Source of the DNA: Alcanivorax sediminis
GTDB lineage: Bacteria; Pseudomonadota; Gammaproteobacteria; Pseudomonadales; Alcanivoracaceae
Direction of reading: 5' to 3'
DNA length: 64,000 bases
Assembly (NCBI RefSeq): GCF_009601165.1
Contig: NZ_WIRE01000001.1
Coordinates: forward strand, 496,001-560,000
Shown here: piece by piece, positions 43,646-52,740 of the stretch
How positions within the stretch are numbered: the stretch's first letter is position 1
Layout: every line of letters starts with the position of its first letter
The notes under the pieces: generated by a model
Told to the model about the DNA's origin: nothing
Databases searched by the model: none
Seen by the model: the letters and a program-made list of their open reading frames with translations, nothing else
Translations under genes and position numbers: made by a program

Positions 43646-44707
43646 TCAATGCTTTGCCAGCCCGTTTTTCTTCACCGTCTTTTCCTTGTACATGCGATGA
43701 TCGGCATGCTTGAGTAGCTCTTCTGCTTTATCAAAATGCTGCGGCCCGGTTTGCACCACGCCCATGCTGATTTTCACATTAGGCAGCCGCTCTGCCAGCA
43801 GACTATTGATCCGTTTACAGTAACTGGTCAGCGCCTGTTCTTCGGTGCTGTTGGCCAGCACTACACAGAATTCATCACCGCCATAGCGCACGCAGGTATC
43901 TTCACCACGAGCCGCATCCAGCAACACCTTGCCAAGTTCACACAGCACCTGATCGCCATAGGCATGACCGCGATGATCATTGAGATACTTGAAGTCATCC
44001 ACATCCACAAAGATCACACTCACCGGCTCAGCGCGGCGTTGTGCTGCGTTCAGGGTACGCTGCAAGGCCTCATGGAGAAAACGTCGGGTGGTCAGTCCGG
44101 TCAGCGCATCGGTACGCAGCTCGCCGTTGCGCATGGCCACGGTTTCTTCCAGTGCTCGTGCATAATCCTCGGTGCGGTTCTTCACCGCTTCCAGTGCAGA
44201 CATCATGCTCTGGATATAGGTTTCGAACACCAGGGTTACATCGAAGTACAGCAGCTTGTCGAGCGCCTGGATGGCACGCAGGCGCAAGTCGTTGTCGCCA
44301 AGCAGATCATTCAGGTTTTCCACCAACAGCCTGCGCAGCAAATAGACCGCAGACAGGTAATATTTCGGCTCAACCCCGATGCGCTTATGAACCAGGCCGA
44401 TTCGTAGCCGATTGTTGGCGTACTCAAGGTCATAATTGCCGGTGAAAAGATCCAGGATATAGCGACGCTGCGCAGACTGGAGGCGCTCCAGGGTATCCGC
44501 ATCGCCAATCAAGGCGGCGATTTCCGGTTCGCTGGTCTGGATGCTGTAAAACGCATCGACAATAGTATCGAGTCGCTGTTCGATCAGGCTGCAGCAATGC
44601 TTCAGCGCGCTCACATCCTCCGCCGTAAAACTCAACAGGCGTTTGCGGACGCGAATCTCCGACTCAGTAAAGCGCAGCTGTTCCAGCAGGGTTTTCATGT
44701 TTGGCAT
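43646..44707 (-). CDS. Globin-coupled diguanylate cyclase
   Basis: 353 residues from the ATG at 44707 (GGGAG upstream). The N-terminal protoglobin-like sensor (about residues 1-160) includes GLVHKRIGVEPKYYLSAVY with the proximal haem His. A linker helix leads to a GGDEF domain with intact RYGGDEF and an upstream RGED inhibitory I-site. It makes cyclic di-GMP in response to O2 or related gases. DosC and GcbC-type enzymes share this layout. Confidence 0.93.
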   Translation of the reverse strand: MPNMKTLLEQLRFTESEIRVRKRLLSFTAEDVSALKHCCSLIEQRLDTIVDAFYSIQTSEPEIAALIGDADTLERLQSAQRRYILDLFTGNYDLEYANNRLRIGLVHKRIGVEPKYYLSAVYLLRRLLVENLNDLLGDNDLRLRAIQALDKLLYFDVTLVFETYIQSMMSALEAVKNRTEDYARALEETVAMRNGELRTDALTGLTTRRFLHEALQRTLNAAQRRAEPVSVIFVDVDDFKYLNDHRGHAYGDQVLCELGKVLLDAARGEDTCVRYGGDEFCVVLANSTEEQALTSYCKRINSLLAERLPNVKISMGVVQTGPQHFDKAEELLKHADHRMYKEKTVKKNGLAKH

Positions 44708-45125
44708 GCCGGCTCCCTCGCCCCCGCGGGCCTTCCTGGCCCCATGCAAACTCTCTTCTTTTCATCATACCCCCCTGCCAATGGAACTCTATAACCCGAA
44801 CAGACGCATATCCGGTCCAAACTACCGCTCAGCACCAAAAGTGACCTGGTTCACATTTTTGCATTATCAGTTCGAAATAGATAAGCCGGGGCCGGGTGCC
44901 CAAAAAACTCACTCAGAGCTGCCGGGAAGGGGCGCTGCAAGTCTCAATTCACACGTGTTCGCGCCCTGAGCGGGTGCTGTCATTGCTTTTCAGGGTTTCC
45001 AGCAGGCGGGTTTGGAGGGGAGATCGGACGAGAGGTTCTGAAAAAACACATTCGGAGGAGCGGCGGCGAGTGCCGAGCTCCGGCAGGCGCTTTCCTGCCG
45101 CAACCCGGTACTCAGGACAAGCAAA
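44708..45125. other. Intergenic region without a recognised gene
   Basis: 418 bases between two minus-strand genes. It holds AT-rich sequence near 44850 (TTCACATTTTTGCATTATC), a possible promoter for the cyclase. No convincing ORF. Confidence 0.5.
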
Positions 45126-45767
45126 CTACCGCTTCAGGCCACCGTCGCGGTCCAGCTGGCCGATCACGCTCTTGGCATAGCCTTCCGCGCCCGCATTCAG
45201 GCTGTAGGGGTTCATGCTGCGTGACTGGGCCTGCCATACCGGCTTCTTGCTGGCCACGTTATAGAGCTGGGTCTGCAGGTAATAATCGGTGGCGTTCTGG
45301 TAGTAGCCCGGCTGGTAAACGGCGCTGTAGCTGTAACCCACATAGGGGCCGTAACCCAGATACATAGGGGCAGACGTCATGGGTAGATAATCGACCTGGG
45401 GCGGCACGTACTCATCGCGCTCTTCTACCTTGAGCAGGCTGACTACCATTACCCCGTCAGCACCGCTTTCCTTCACGGCCGCTTCCACGTGGGATCGGTA
45501 CTGCTCCGCTTTCTGGCTTTCCCCGCCCAGGCTGTCTGACGACAACGTGGCTTTCACATCACGCTTGGCAAGGCTCTTGCCCACCTCCTTTTCCACCACC
45601 GCAGAAGTCACCGGGGATTCCGCCAGCACAATCACAAACAGGTGCTCAAAGGCCGGGCGGGGTTCACCGGTCTTCGTCTGCCAGGTGGAGTGGGTTTCCG
45701 TGGTGGTGGCACAGGCTGCCAGCAGCAAGACTGCACACAAAACAAACGCACGTTGAACCATCTGCAT
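45126..45767 (-). CDS. Lipoprotein, DUF4136-like
   Basis: 213 residues from the ATG at 45767 (AAGGA upstream). The lipobox is LAAC. FEHLFVIVLAESPVTSAVVEKEVGKSL and a Tyr-rich middle (YLGYGPYVGYSYSAVY) precede LYNVASKKPVWQAQSRS. The layout resembles DUF4136 lipoproteins such as that at 58213. Role unknown. Confidence 0.75.
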   Translation of the reverse strand: MQMVQRAFVLCAVLLLAACATTTETHSTWQTKTGEPRPAFEHLFVIVLAESPVTSAVVEKEVGKSLAKRDVKATLSSDSLGGESQKAEQYRSHVEAAVKESGADGVMVVSLLKVEERDEYVPPQVDYLPMTSAPMYLGYGPYVGYSYSAVYQPGYYQNATDYYLQTQLYNVASKKPVWQAQSRSMNPYSLNAGAEGYAKSVIGQLDRDGGLKR

Positions 45768-45851
45768 GGGGAATCCTTCGGTATGCCAGAAAGTGAATGG
45801 TGTCAGGGTAATGCTCAAGCCTGACTTCGCCAAGCACCAAAAACATCGCAA

Positions 45852-46331
45852 TTACTGATTCACAATACGTTGCGCTGATTTCCCGCAGTACTGTTTGCTG
45901 GTTTCACCGCCTCGCTGGCGCACCCAGCCCATACACTGGCTATAGCTTGCGTGCGATTTCACTTCTAGACGCTCATTTTTTATTGTGACGGAAAAGACTT
46001 GGCTACGCGGAGCCCGGCCACTGCGATCCCAGTCAGAGAAGCGTTGCGCACCAGCGGCACAGGCATAGCTGGTACTGTAGGTGAAGCCACTGACCGCTTT
46101 GGTGATATGGGTATAAACCTGCCACCCTCCCCGACGCCCGTACATGATCTCGCGATTACAGTCAGCCAGCTCATCAATCGCGTCATCCTGGAAAAACACC
46201 ACTTCATTATAGGTGGTGCCGTCCACATCAAACTTGGCGACCAGATAAACCTTATCGGTATCCGCAGTTTTTGCTGCCCAGGAGAGAGAAACCAGCGTCA
46301 AAGAAAAGAGTAGGGAGGCGAGTCGTAGCAT
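45852..46331 (-). CDS. Exported hypothetical protein
   Basis: 159 residues from the ATG at 46331. The signal peptide ends SLSWAAKT. The mature protein has several Cys residues (ELADCNREIMY, SYACAAG, SQCMGW, KQYCGKS) suggestive of disulfides. No recognised domain; probably periplasmic. Confidence 0.7.
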   Translation of the reverse strand: MLRLASLLFSLTLVSLSWAAKTADTDKVYLVAKFDVDGTTYNEVVFFQDDAIDELADCNREIMYGRRGGWQVYTHITKAVSGFTYSTSYACAAGAQRFSDWDRSGRAPRSQVFSVTIKNERLEVKSHASYSQCMGWVRQRGGETSKQYCGKSAQRIVNQ

Positions 46332-46421
46332 GCTGCACCAATGCAATTATATTGTTTTGGTCATGCTACCGAACAAACCCCACGCCGGACAGTCGACCCG
46401 ACCAAAGGTCACCAGGCTCGC

Positions 46422-46799
46422 TTATTTTTTCCCACCGGGCATGATGAATTTCATCAGCGTCATGAACCACATTAATTGGCCAGGATCCCCCTCAATCTTG
46501 ATGTCACCGGCCTGCATGCCTTCCATGAACGCCATCTGGTTCTTGCCCGCCTGCTTCAGGGTGGCGAACGCATAGTCCGCATCCTTGAAGTTGAGGGTGA
46601 CAGTGGGTGAGGGGTTCAAACCACCCCTGGCGACCACCTTGCCCGGAGTGAAATGAAACCAACGCCCCGGTTTGCCGGAAAACGTCCGCCACTGCATCAC
46701 CACATTACGGTTTTCCAGCTGCTTGCGGAAACCTTCATTGCGCCACGCCAACCAGCGCAAGCGCCAGCCGAGGATCAGCAGAACCAGAGCAAATTTCAT
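46422..46799 (-). CDS. SCP2-like sterol-carrier domain protein
   Basis: 125 residues. An N-terminal hydrophobic segment (MKFALVLLILGWRLRWLAW) is followed by an SCP2-type fold (PSPTVTLNFKDADYAFATLK, FMEGMQAGDIKIEGDPGQLM). Such proteins bind lipids or fatty acyl compounds. Confidence 0.75.
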   Translation of the reverse strand: MKFALVLLILGWRLRWLAWRNEGFRKQLENRNVVMQWRTFSGKPGRWFHFTPGKVVARGGLNPSPTVTLNFKDADYAFATLKQAGKNQMAFMEGMQAGDIKIEGDPGQLMWFMTLMKFIMPGGKK

Positions 46800-46870
46800 G
46801 GAGAGTCCTTTATCAAATCAGCACCACACCCCAGTTGCCTGTTGCGTGGTGCATGCCGCGTGATGCGCTA

Positions 46871-48019
46871 TCAGGGCATAACCGCCGGCAGTTCCTTGTT
46901 GAGCTTCATTTTTTCCTTCACCGCATCGCCGGTGAGGGCATACCCCAGCAGGTTACCATCCTTGCCGCGGAACAGCGCCTGCACGTTGCTGCCATCAGCG
47001 TCGATTTCCCACTCGCCTTCGCTGCCATGGGGCGCCGGGCACACCACCACCGGGCAGGCCGGGGTCTTGATGGTCACCGGCATCACGCCATAGCTGACCT
47101 CAGTGGTTTCACCAGACAGCGTCTTGGCAAGGGCACGGGCAGACGCCATCAACGGCAGCACATAAGGCAGCACGTGGCCTTCCACTTCCGCGCAGTCGCC
47201 CAGCGCATAAACGTCTTCGGCACTGGTTCGCAGGGTCTTGTCCGTGATAATGCCACGGTTGGTTTCCAGACCCGCTTCCTGCGCCATGCTGATACGCGGA
47301 CGCAGACCAATAGCTGACAGCACCACATCGGATTCGATTTCACTGCCATCGGACAGCTCGGTCACCAGGGTCTCGCCCTCACCGTGGTGTACCGCCTTGG
47401 CCAGCGGACCAAAGTGGAAAGACACACCCAGTTCCGCCAGGCCGTTGCCCACCGCTTCTGACGCGGCCTCTGGTAACAGCAGCGGTAGACAGCGCCCCAT
47501 GGGCTCAACCAGCGCGACCTCATAACCGCCATTGGACAGATCGTTGGCAAACTCACAGCCAATCAAACCACCGCCGAGAATAGTGACCTTCTTCTTGCCT
47601 TCCAGCGCCGCGCGGAATTTGGCGTAGTCCATCAGATCATTGACAGAAAACACCTTGCCAACCGCATCGCCTTCCAGCGGCGGCGTCCAGGTATCGGCAC
47701 CCAGGGCCAACACCAGCTTGCTGTAATCCAGGTGCGCATCCGGCAGCAGTACGCGCTTGGCAGCGGTATCGATGCCCGCCACATGGATGCCGGTACGGAC
47801 TTCCACGTTGAACTGCTCTGCCACCTTTTCCGGCGTGGCCATGCACAGATCATCCGCGGTCTTCTCCTTGGTAAAACCGGCAGACAGCATGGGCTTGGAA
47901 TAGTTGCGACCGTCGTCTGCGGTGAGCATGACGATGGGCGTTTCCTTGTCCAGCTTGCGGAATTCCTTGACGGTATTGAAGCCGGCCAGACCGGTACCGA
48001 TGATGACGACTGGGTTCAT
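46871..48019 (-). CDS. rubB: Rubredoxin-NAD(+) reductase
   Basis: 382 residues. The FAD motif is VVIIGTGLAGFNTVKEFRKL and the NAD(P)H motif TILGGGLIGCEFANDL. TSAEDVYALGDCAEV is the second FAD contact. It passes electrons from NADH to rubredoxin, which serves alkane hydroxylases. It lies 123 bases after the rubredoxin gene. No alkB gene is in the window. Confidence 0.94.
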   Translation of the reverse strand: MNPVVIIGTGLAGFNTVKEFRKLDKETPIVMLTADDGRNYSKPMLSAGFTKEKTADDLCMATPEKVAEQFNVEVRTGIHVAGIDTAAKRVLLPDAHLDYSKLVLALGADTWTPPLEGDAVGKVFSVNDLMDYAKFRAALEGKKKVTILGGGLIGCEFANDLSNGGYEVALVEPMGRCLPLLLPEAASEAVGNGLAELGVSFHFGPLAKAVHHGEGETLVTELSDGSEIESDVVLSAIGLRPRISMAQEAGLETNRGIITDKTLRTSAEDVYALGDCAEVEGHVLPYVLPLMASARALAKTLSGETTEVSYGVMPVTIKTPACPVVVCPAPHGSEGEWEIDADGSNVQALFRGKDGNLLGYALTGDAVKEKMKLNKELPAVMP

Positions 48020-48142
48020 GGATGATCCTTAAAGTGCGATGGATGGGCAGAGGTGCTGTGGGCCAGGCCTGTCAGCGTGGCGCGGAAGTCAATGGAGCCC
48101 CGCATCCACTGCGGGGCAAATCCCGGACAATGCTGTCCGGAA

Positions 48143-48307
48143 TCAGATTTCCACCATTTCGAAGTCTTCCTTGCCGACGCCGCAGTCGGGGCATACCCAG
48201 TCTTCCGGCACCTCATCCCAGGCGGTACCCGGGGCAATGCCTTCTTCCGGCAGGCCTTCGGCTTCGTCATAAATGAAACCACAAACAACACATTCCCACT
48301 TCTTCAT
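48143..48307 (-). CDS. rubA: Rubredoxin
   Basis: A 54-residue gene. [17 protein letters not shown] and [18 protein letters not shown] supply the two CxxC iron-binding knuckles of an AlkG2-type rubredoxin. It shuttles one electron from the reductase to alkane hydroxylase or other oxygenases. First gene of the rubA-rubB operon. Confidence 0.96.
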   Translation of the reverse strand: MKKWECVVCGFIYDEAEGLPEEGIAPGTAWDEVPEDWVCPDCGVGKEDFEMVEI

Positions 48308-48525
48308 GGTGAACCTCATCAATTAATAGTAAGCGCACACTCACAATGGCGCATACAGGGCGTTTCTCGGGGGAGCCTAACCTATCGGTGCCAGCCCCAA
48401 AAATCAATGACAGTGGGCACTGTCATATTCAGACGCTGCGGGCATCTGACCGGGCTCCACTTGCCCTGACTGCCGCCATGGGCCATAGTCCTGCCGCCTG
48501 CGTTTTCTGATCTGTAGAGACATTC

Positions 48526-49095
48526 ATGCTGCCTGCCCCCCTGCATCCTGACAGCCACTGGCGCCCGCTGGAACAGCTGGTGATGCCTGTGCAGATCCGC
48601 GACTGGATGGCTGACCCCGATTCCCTGACCCTGCGTCTGAAGCGTCATGGCCAGTTTCGGGTCATTCCGGGCTTTCACGCCATGGCCGTGCCCGCCCTTG
48701 AGGAAAGGCTGCTTCTGGGGCTACCGGACCGCCAGGCTGCACTGATCCGCGAAGTCACCCTGATGCTGGATGATACGCCCGTGGTCGCTGCCCGCAGTAT
48801 CCTGCCCATCACCAGCCTGCGCGGCGCCAATCGCTCCCTGGGCCACATGGGCAGTCGCTCCCTGGGGCTGGAGCTCTACAAACGGCCGCTTTGCCAGCGT
48901 GATCAGGTCTGGGCCCGGCTGGCATCCCCTGGTCACGGCCACCCGGTGTGCTGGGGCCGCCAGTCACGCTTTATCAAACGCGGCGCGCCATTGCTGGTGG
49001 CGGAGTATTTCCTGCCGGCGTTGTGGGAGAAGGTAGGAACGGAGGTGCAAGCGACAAGCTTCAAGCTGCAAGGCGCGGACCACGCATCTGCCTGA
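48526..49095 (+). CDS. ubiC: Chorismate lyase
   Basis: 189 residues. VIPGFHAMAVPALEERLLLG, REVTLMLDDTPVVAARSI and SLGLELYKR mark UbiC. It cleaves chorismate to 4-hydroxybenzoate and pyruvate, the first step of ubiquinone synthesis. The last 17 codons run through heptad-repeat DNA (ATSFKLQ), so the C-terminus may be altered. Followed by ubiA. Confidence 0.92.
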   Translation: MLPAPLHPDSHWRPLEQLVMPVQIRDWMADPDSLTLRLKRHGQFRVIPGFHAMAVPALEERLLLGLPDRQAALIREVTLMLDDTPVVAARSILPITSLRGANRSLGHMGSRSLGLELYKRPLCQRDQVWARLASPGHGHPVCWGRQSRFIKRGAPLLVAEYFLPALWEKVGTEVQATSFKLQGADHASA

Positions 49096-49241
49096 TCAGC
49101 ATTACCGATGATGGCGAGTAACGAGTTTCGAGTTGCGAAAGGCAACAACCCCGCAAGCGGGCCGGGGTTTTGATTTTCGAAACTCGCTTCTCGTAACTCG
49201 AAACTGTCTCCTTGCAACTTGCATCTTGTCACTTGAAACTT
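49046..49241. repeat. Heptad element B1 (CAAGCTN type) enclosing element A8
   Basis: The left arm GCAAGCGACAAGCTTCAAGC followed by TGCAAG (49046-49073) lies inside the end of ubiC. The right arm CTTGCAACTTGCATCTTGTC followed by ACTTGAAACTT is at 49210-49241. Element A8 sits between the two arms. Confidence 0.75.
49114..49206. repeat. Heptad inverted-repeat element A8
   Basis: GCGAGTAACGAGTTTCGAG, then TTGCGAAAGGCAACAACCCC, faces GGGGTTTTGATTTTCGAAAC followed by TCGCTTCTCGTAACTCG. The inner CCCCGC/GCGGG with GGTTTT could act as a terminator for ubiC. Confidence 0.88.
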
Positions 49242-49268
49242 ATCCCCGCCCTGACAACCGGATGTCCC

Positions 49269-50141
49269 ATGTTTGCCTTCGTTGAACGCCGCTATCCTGC
49301 CCTATGGCCATACCTGCAATTGATGCGCCTGGATCGCCCCATTGGCACCTTGCTGCTGCTGTGGCCAACTCTCTGGGCGGTGTGGATTGCCGGGGAGGGC
49401 GCGCCAAGCCTGAAGACCATCGTCATTTTCTTTCTCGGTGTTGTGATCATGCGCGCCGCCGGTTGCGTCATTAATGATTTTGCCGACCGGGATTTTGACG
49501 GCGGCGTCGAGCGCACCAAGGGGCGGCCGTTGGCCACCGAGGCGATCAGCAGCAAAAAAGCACTGGCCCTGTTTGCCGGGCTGGGCCTGCTGGCCTTTGT
49601 GCTGGTGCTGTTCCTGAATGAGCTGACCTTCTGGCTGTCATTCGGCGGTTTGGGTCTGGCGGTGCTTTACCCGTTCACCAAACGCTTCACTTTCATGCCG
49701 CAGCTGTTTTTGGGTGCTGCGTTCAGCTGGGCCATTCCCATGGCCTTTGCTGCGGAAACCGGCGAAGTACCGGAAATCGCCTGGCTACTGTATGTGGCCA
49801 ATGTGGTGTGGACTGTCGCCTATGACACCCAGTACGCCATGTGCGACCGGGAGGATGATCTGAAGATGGGCATCAAGAGTACCGCCATCCTGTTTGGCGA
49901 TGCCGACCGGCTGATGATCGGGGTGTTGCAGGGACTCACGTTGCTGGCACTGATCATGGTCGGTCAGCGGCTGGAGTTTACCTGGCCCTGGTATGCCGGC
50001 ATCGCCGCCATGTCGCTGACCTTTATTTATCAGCATACCCTGATCCGTTACCGGGAACGCTGGCCCAGTTTCCACGCTTTCCTGAACAATCACTGGAGCG
50101 GGGCGTGCGTGTTTGTGGGGTTGTATTTCCAGTACTTTTGA
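49269..50141 (+). CDS. ubiA: 4-hydroxybenzoate octaprenyltransferase
   Basis: 290 residues from the ATG at 49269; the upstream extension is repeat sequence. [20 protein letters not shown] is the first Asp-rich prenyl-diphosphate-binding motif and [20 protein letters not shown] the second. About eight hydrophobic helices. It prenylates 4-hydroxybenzoate for ubiquinone at the inner membrane. Its stop TGA opens heptad element B2. Confidence 0.95.
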   Translation: MFAFVERRYPALWPYLQLMRLDRPIGTLLLLWPTLWAVWIAGEGAPSLKTIVIFFLGVVIMRAAGCVINDFADRDFDGGVERTKGRPLATEAISSKKALALFAGLGLLAFVLVLFLNELTFWLSFGGLGLAVLYPFTKRFTFMPQLFLGAAFSWAIPMAFAAETGEVPEIAWLLYVANVVWTVAYDTQYAMCDREDDLKMGIKSTAILFGDADRLMIGVLQGLTLLALIMVGQRLEFTWPWYAGIAAMSLTFIYQHTLIRYRERWPSFHAFLNNHWSGACVFVGLYFQYF

Positions 50142-50143
50142 GT

Positions 50144-50362
50144 AGCAAGCTTCAAGCAACAAGCTACAAGCTACAAGCTACAACGCGGGTCAGGGTTTCA
50201 GGTTCTGCCATGCCGTACCCGCGATTAATGGCTGATCAAACCTTACGGCTTCAAGTCCAGCCCACTGCTTACCCACTCGGACCTGGAAACGCGGCCCCCG
50301 AAGTCTTCGGGTGGCTCCGCAATCGATCCGCGTTGTAGCTTGCAGCTTGAAGCTTGTCACTA
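50144..50362. repeat. Heptad inverted-repeat element B2 (CAAGCTN type)
   Basis: The left arm at about 50144-50182 has AGCAAGCTTCAAGCAACAAG then three CTACAAG-type units. The right arm at 50333-50362 has GTTGTAGCTTGCAGCTTGAA followed by GCTTGTCA. The 150-base loop between them has no gene. Confidence 0.82.
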
Positions 50363-50393
50363 CTCTTGCATTTCCCCCAAATCCAGCCCAACT

Positions 50394-50411
50394 TGTCATA
50401 CTGATGTCATA
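50394..50411 (+). promoter_or_regulatory. Pho box upstream of phoB
   Basis: Two direct TGTCATA repeats (50394-50400 and 50405-50411) separated by 4 bases give an 11-bp period, the PhoB-binding pattern. Located 51 bases before the phoB start, it indicates autoregulation under phosphate limitation. Confidence 0.88.
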
Positions 50412-50462
50412 AAAGAGCAATCTAATAGGGTCAAATCACAGACAGGCAAGGAAAGGTACGCC

Positions 50463-51167
50463 ATGTCCCGAAACCGCATATTGATTGTTGATGACGAGCC
50501 CGCTATCCGCGAGATGGTCGCCGTCGCCCTGGAATTGGCCGACTTTGACGTTCTGGAAGCCGAAAACGCCCAGCGCGGCCACGAGATCATCGTGGACGAA
50601 CGCCCGGATCTGGTTTTGCTGGACTGGATGTTGCCCTCCGTCACCGGCATCGAGCTGGCCCGCCGCCTCAAGCGCGACGAGACCACCAACGAAATCCCCA
50701 TCATCATGCTCACCGCCAAGAGCGAAGAAGATAACAAGGTGCAGGGGCTGGACGTGGGTGCGGACGACTATATCACCAAGCCTTTTTCTACCCGCGAACT
50801 GATCTCCCGTATCAAGGCAGTGCTGCGCCGCGTTTCCAGCGCTGCGGCCGAAAAAGCCATCGAGGTAGAAGGGCTGTGCCTCGACCCCGTGAGCCACCGC
50901 ATTAGCGCCAATGACGAGCCTGTCGACATGGGGCCCACCGAATACCGCCTGCTGGAATTCTTCATGAGCCATCAGGAGCGCGCCTATTCCCGCACCCAGC
51001 TGCTGGACCAGGTCTGGGGTGCCAATGTGTATGTGGAAGACCGCACCATCGACGTCCATATCCGCCGCCTGCGCAAGGCCCTGGCCCCCTTTGGTTTTGA
51101 TCGTTTTATCCAGACAGTACGTGGCACCGGGTACCGTTTTTCAGTGAAGGCGGCCAAGGCGTCCTGA
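50463..51167 (+). CDS. phoB: Phosphate response regulator PhoB
   Basis: 234 residues from the ATG at 50463 (AAGGAAAGG upstream). The receiver domain has DDE, phosphoacceptor Asp in [10 protein letters not shown], and the conserved Lys in YITKPF. The OmpR-type winged helix has [20 protein letters not shown] and ends VRGTGYRFS. It activates phosphate-starvation genes, partnered with PhoR downstream. Confidence 0.96.
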   Translation: MSRNRILIVDDEPAIREMVAVALELADFDVLEAENAQRGHEIIVDERPDLVLLDWMLPSVTGIELARRLKRDETTNEIPIIMLTAKSEEDNKVQGLDVGADDYITKPFSTRELISRIKAVLRRVSSAAAEKAIEVEGLCLDPVSHRISANDEPVDMGPTEYRLLEFFMSHQERAYSRTQLLDQVWGANVYVEDRTIDVHIRRLRKALAPFGFDRFIQTVRGTGYRFSVKAAKAS

Positions 51168-51238
51168 AGTGGAAAATGTGATAGGGTGCAGCTTGTTCGC
51201 CGTACCCCGATGATTCCCGAAAAGGGCAACTCGACAGC

Positions 51239-52549
51239 ATGAAAGCCAGTCTGGCCAAAGAAGTTAACCGCATTGCCGGCCTTATCACACTGGCCGCCGT
51301 TGCGGCCCTTGCCGTCGGCCATATCTGGCCGTTGCTGGCGGGCCTGGTGGGTTATATTTTCTGGAGTACCCGCCAGCTGTTCGCCCTGTATAGCTGGCTA
51401 GTGCGCGATGACCACACCGAGCCACCGGACAGTATCGGCCTGTGGGGGGAGTTCTACACTCGCCTGGAACATCTCTTTCAGAAGGAACGCCGCGCGCAGG
51501 AAACCCTTCAGGGCATCATTCATCGAGCCCAGCAATCGGTTAATGCCCTGGAAGACGTGGTCATCCTGATTGATCAACACGGCTATCTCGAGTACTGGAA
51601 CCTTTCTGCCGAACGCTACATGGGCTTCAATGCAGGCCAGGATCTGGGCCAACCACTGACGAACCTGGTCCGCCACCCGCGTTTCACTGATTACCTGCAC
51701 GAAGGTGATTTCAAGGAACCGCTGGAAATCCCCTCTCCGGTAGATGACAACCGTATTCTGCAATTCCGGGTCACGGAATTTGGCGTAGGCGAACAACTCA
51801 TCATGGCCCGGGATGTGACCCGTCTGCATCACCTCGAACAGATGCGAAAAGATTTCGTCGCCAATGTAAGTCACGAACTGAAAACCCCGCTCACGGTGCT
51901 GAAGGGTTATCTGGAAACATTGCTGGATACCGTTCCCGAAGAGCAGGCGCGTTTACGCCGGGCGCTGTCCCAGATGGAAAGCCAGTCCAATCGGATGGAA
52001 GCCCTGGTGACCGACCTGTTGCTACTGTCCCGACTGGAAAACACCGATGCCGACAATGACCGCCAGGCCGTGGCCGTGCATGGCATGCTCAACCGCATGC
52101 GGGAAAATGCGCTGGCCATCAGTGCAGACAAACAGCACGTCATCGAACTGGAGGTACCCGATGATGCTCGCCTGGTCGCCAACCCTGCAGAACTGGAAAG
52201 TGCATTCGGCAACCTGATTACCAATGCCGTCAAGTACACTCCCGCCAACGGCCACATCAGGATCAACTGGTGGCAGGATGACAAGGGCGCACATCTGTCG
52301 GTGACAGACAATGGTCTGGGTATAGACCCGGCCCACATCCCCCGTCTCACTGAACGCTTTTACCGACCCGATAACAGCCGCGTCACCCAGACCGGCGGCA
52401 CCGGTCTTGGATTGGCCATCGTCAAGCACGTCATGATTCGCCACGGTGGGCGACTCGAAATCAAGAGCCAGCTGGGACAGGGCAGCACCTTTACCTGCCA
52501 CTTCCCCATTGATCGACTGGTCAACAAGCCCACGGCGGTGGCGGGATAA
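51239..52549 (+). CDS. phoR: Phosphate sensor histidine kinase PhoR
   Basis: 436 residues. Two N-terminal membrane segments are followed by a cytoplasmic PAS-like region (VVILIDQHGYLEYWNLSAER). The H-box is FVANVSHELKTPLTVLKGYL. The ATPase boxes are NLITNAVKYTP, DNGLGI and GGTGLGLAIVKHV. It phosphorylates PhoB; 71 bases separate the genes. Confidence 0.96.
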   Translation: MKASLAKEVNRIAGLITLAAVAALAVGHIWPLLAGLVGYIFWSTRQLFALYSWLVRDDHTEPPDSIGLWGEFYTRLEHLFQKERRAQETLQGIIHRAQQSVNALEDVVILIDQHGYLEYWNLSAERYMGFNAGQDLGQPLTNLVRHPRFTDYLHEGDFKEPLEIPSPVDDNRILQFRVTEFGVGEQLIMARDVTRLHHLEQMRKDFVANVSHELKTPLTVLKGYLETLLDTVPEEQARLRRALSQMESQSNRMEALVTDLLLLSRLENTDADNDRQAVAVHGMLNRMRENALAISADKQHVIELEVPDDARLVANPAELESAFGNLITNAVKYTPANGHIRINWWQDDKGAHLSVTDNGLGIDPAHIPRLTERFYRPDNSRVTQTGGTGLGLAIVKHVMIRHGGRLEIKSQLGQGSTFTCHFPIDRLVNKPTAVAG

Positions 52550-52620
52550 CACGCCCTGTACGCAGGATGCCTTTCTCCTGCGAGCATCAGTGTTAGCGCC
52601 ACAATCAATACGATTCCAAG

Positions 52621-52702
52621 CAACGAGTTGCGAGTTGCGAGTTGCGAGTTGCGAAAATCAAAATCGGGTTTGCCTTTCGAAACTCGTCACTCGACACTCG
52701 CT
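52621..52702. repeat. Heptad inverted-repeat element A9
   Basis: Four GAGTTGC units (52625-52652) are followed by GAAAATCAAAATC. TTTGCCTTTCGAAACTCGTC and ACTCGACACTCG form the other arm. Confidence 0.87.
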
Positions 52703-52740
52703 TTCTGCGCTGTCTAATCGCATCAATGGCAGAGAAATCC

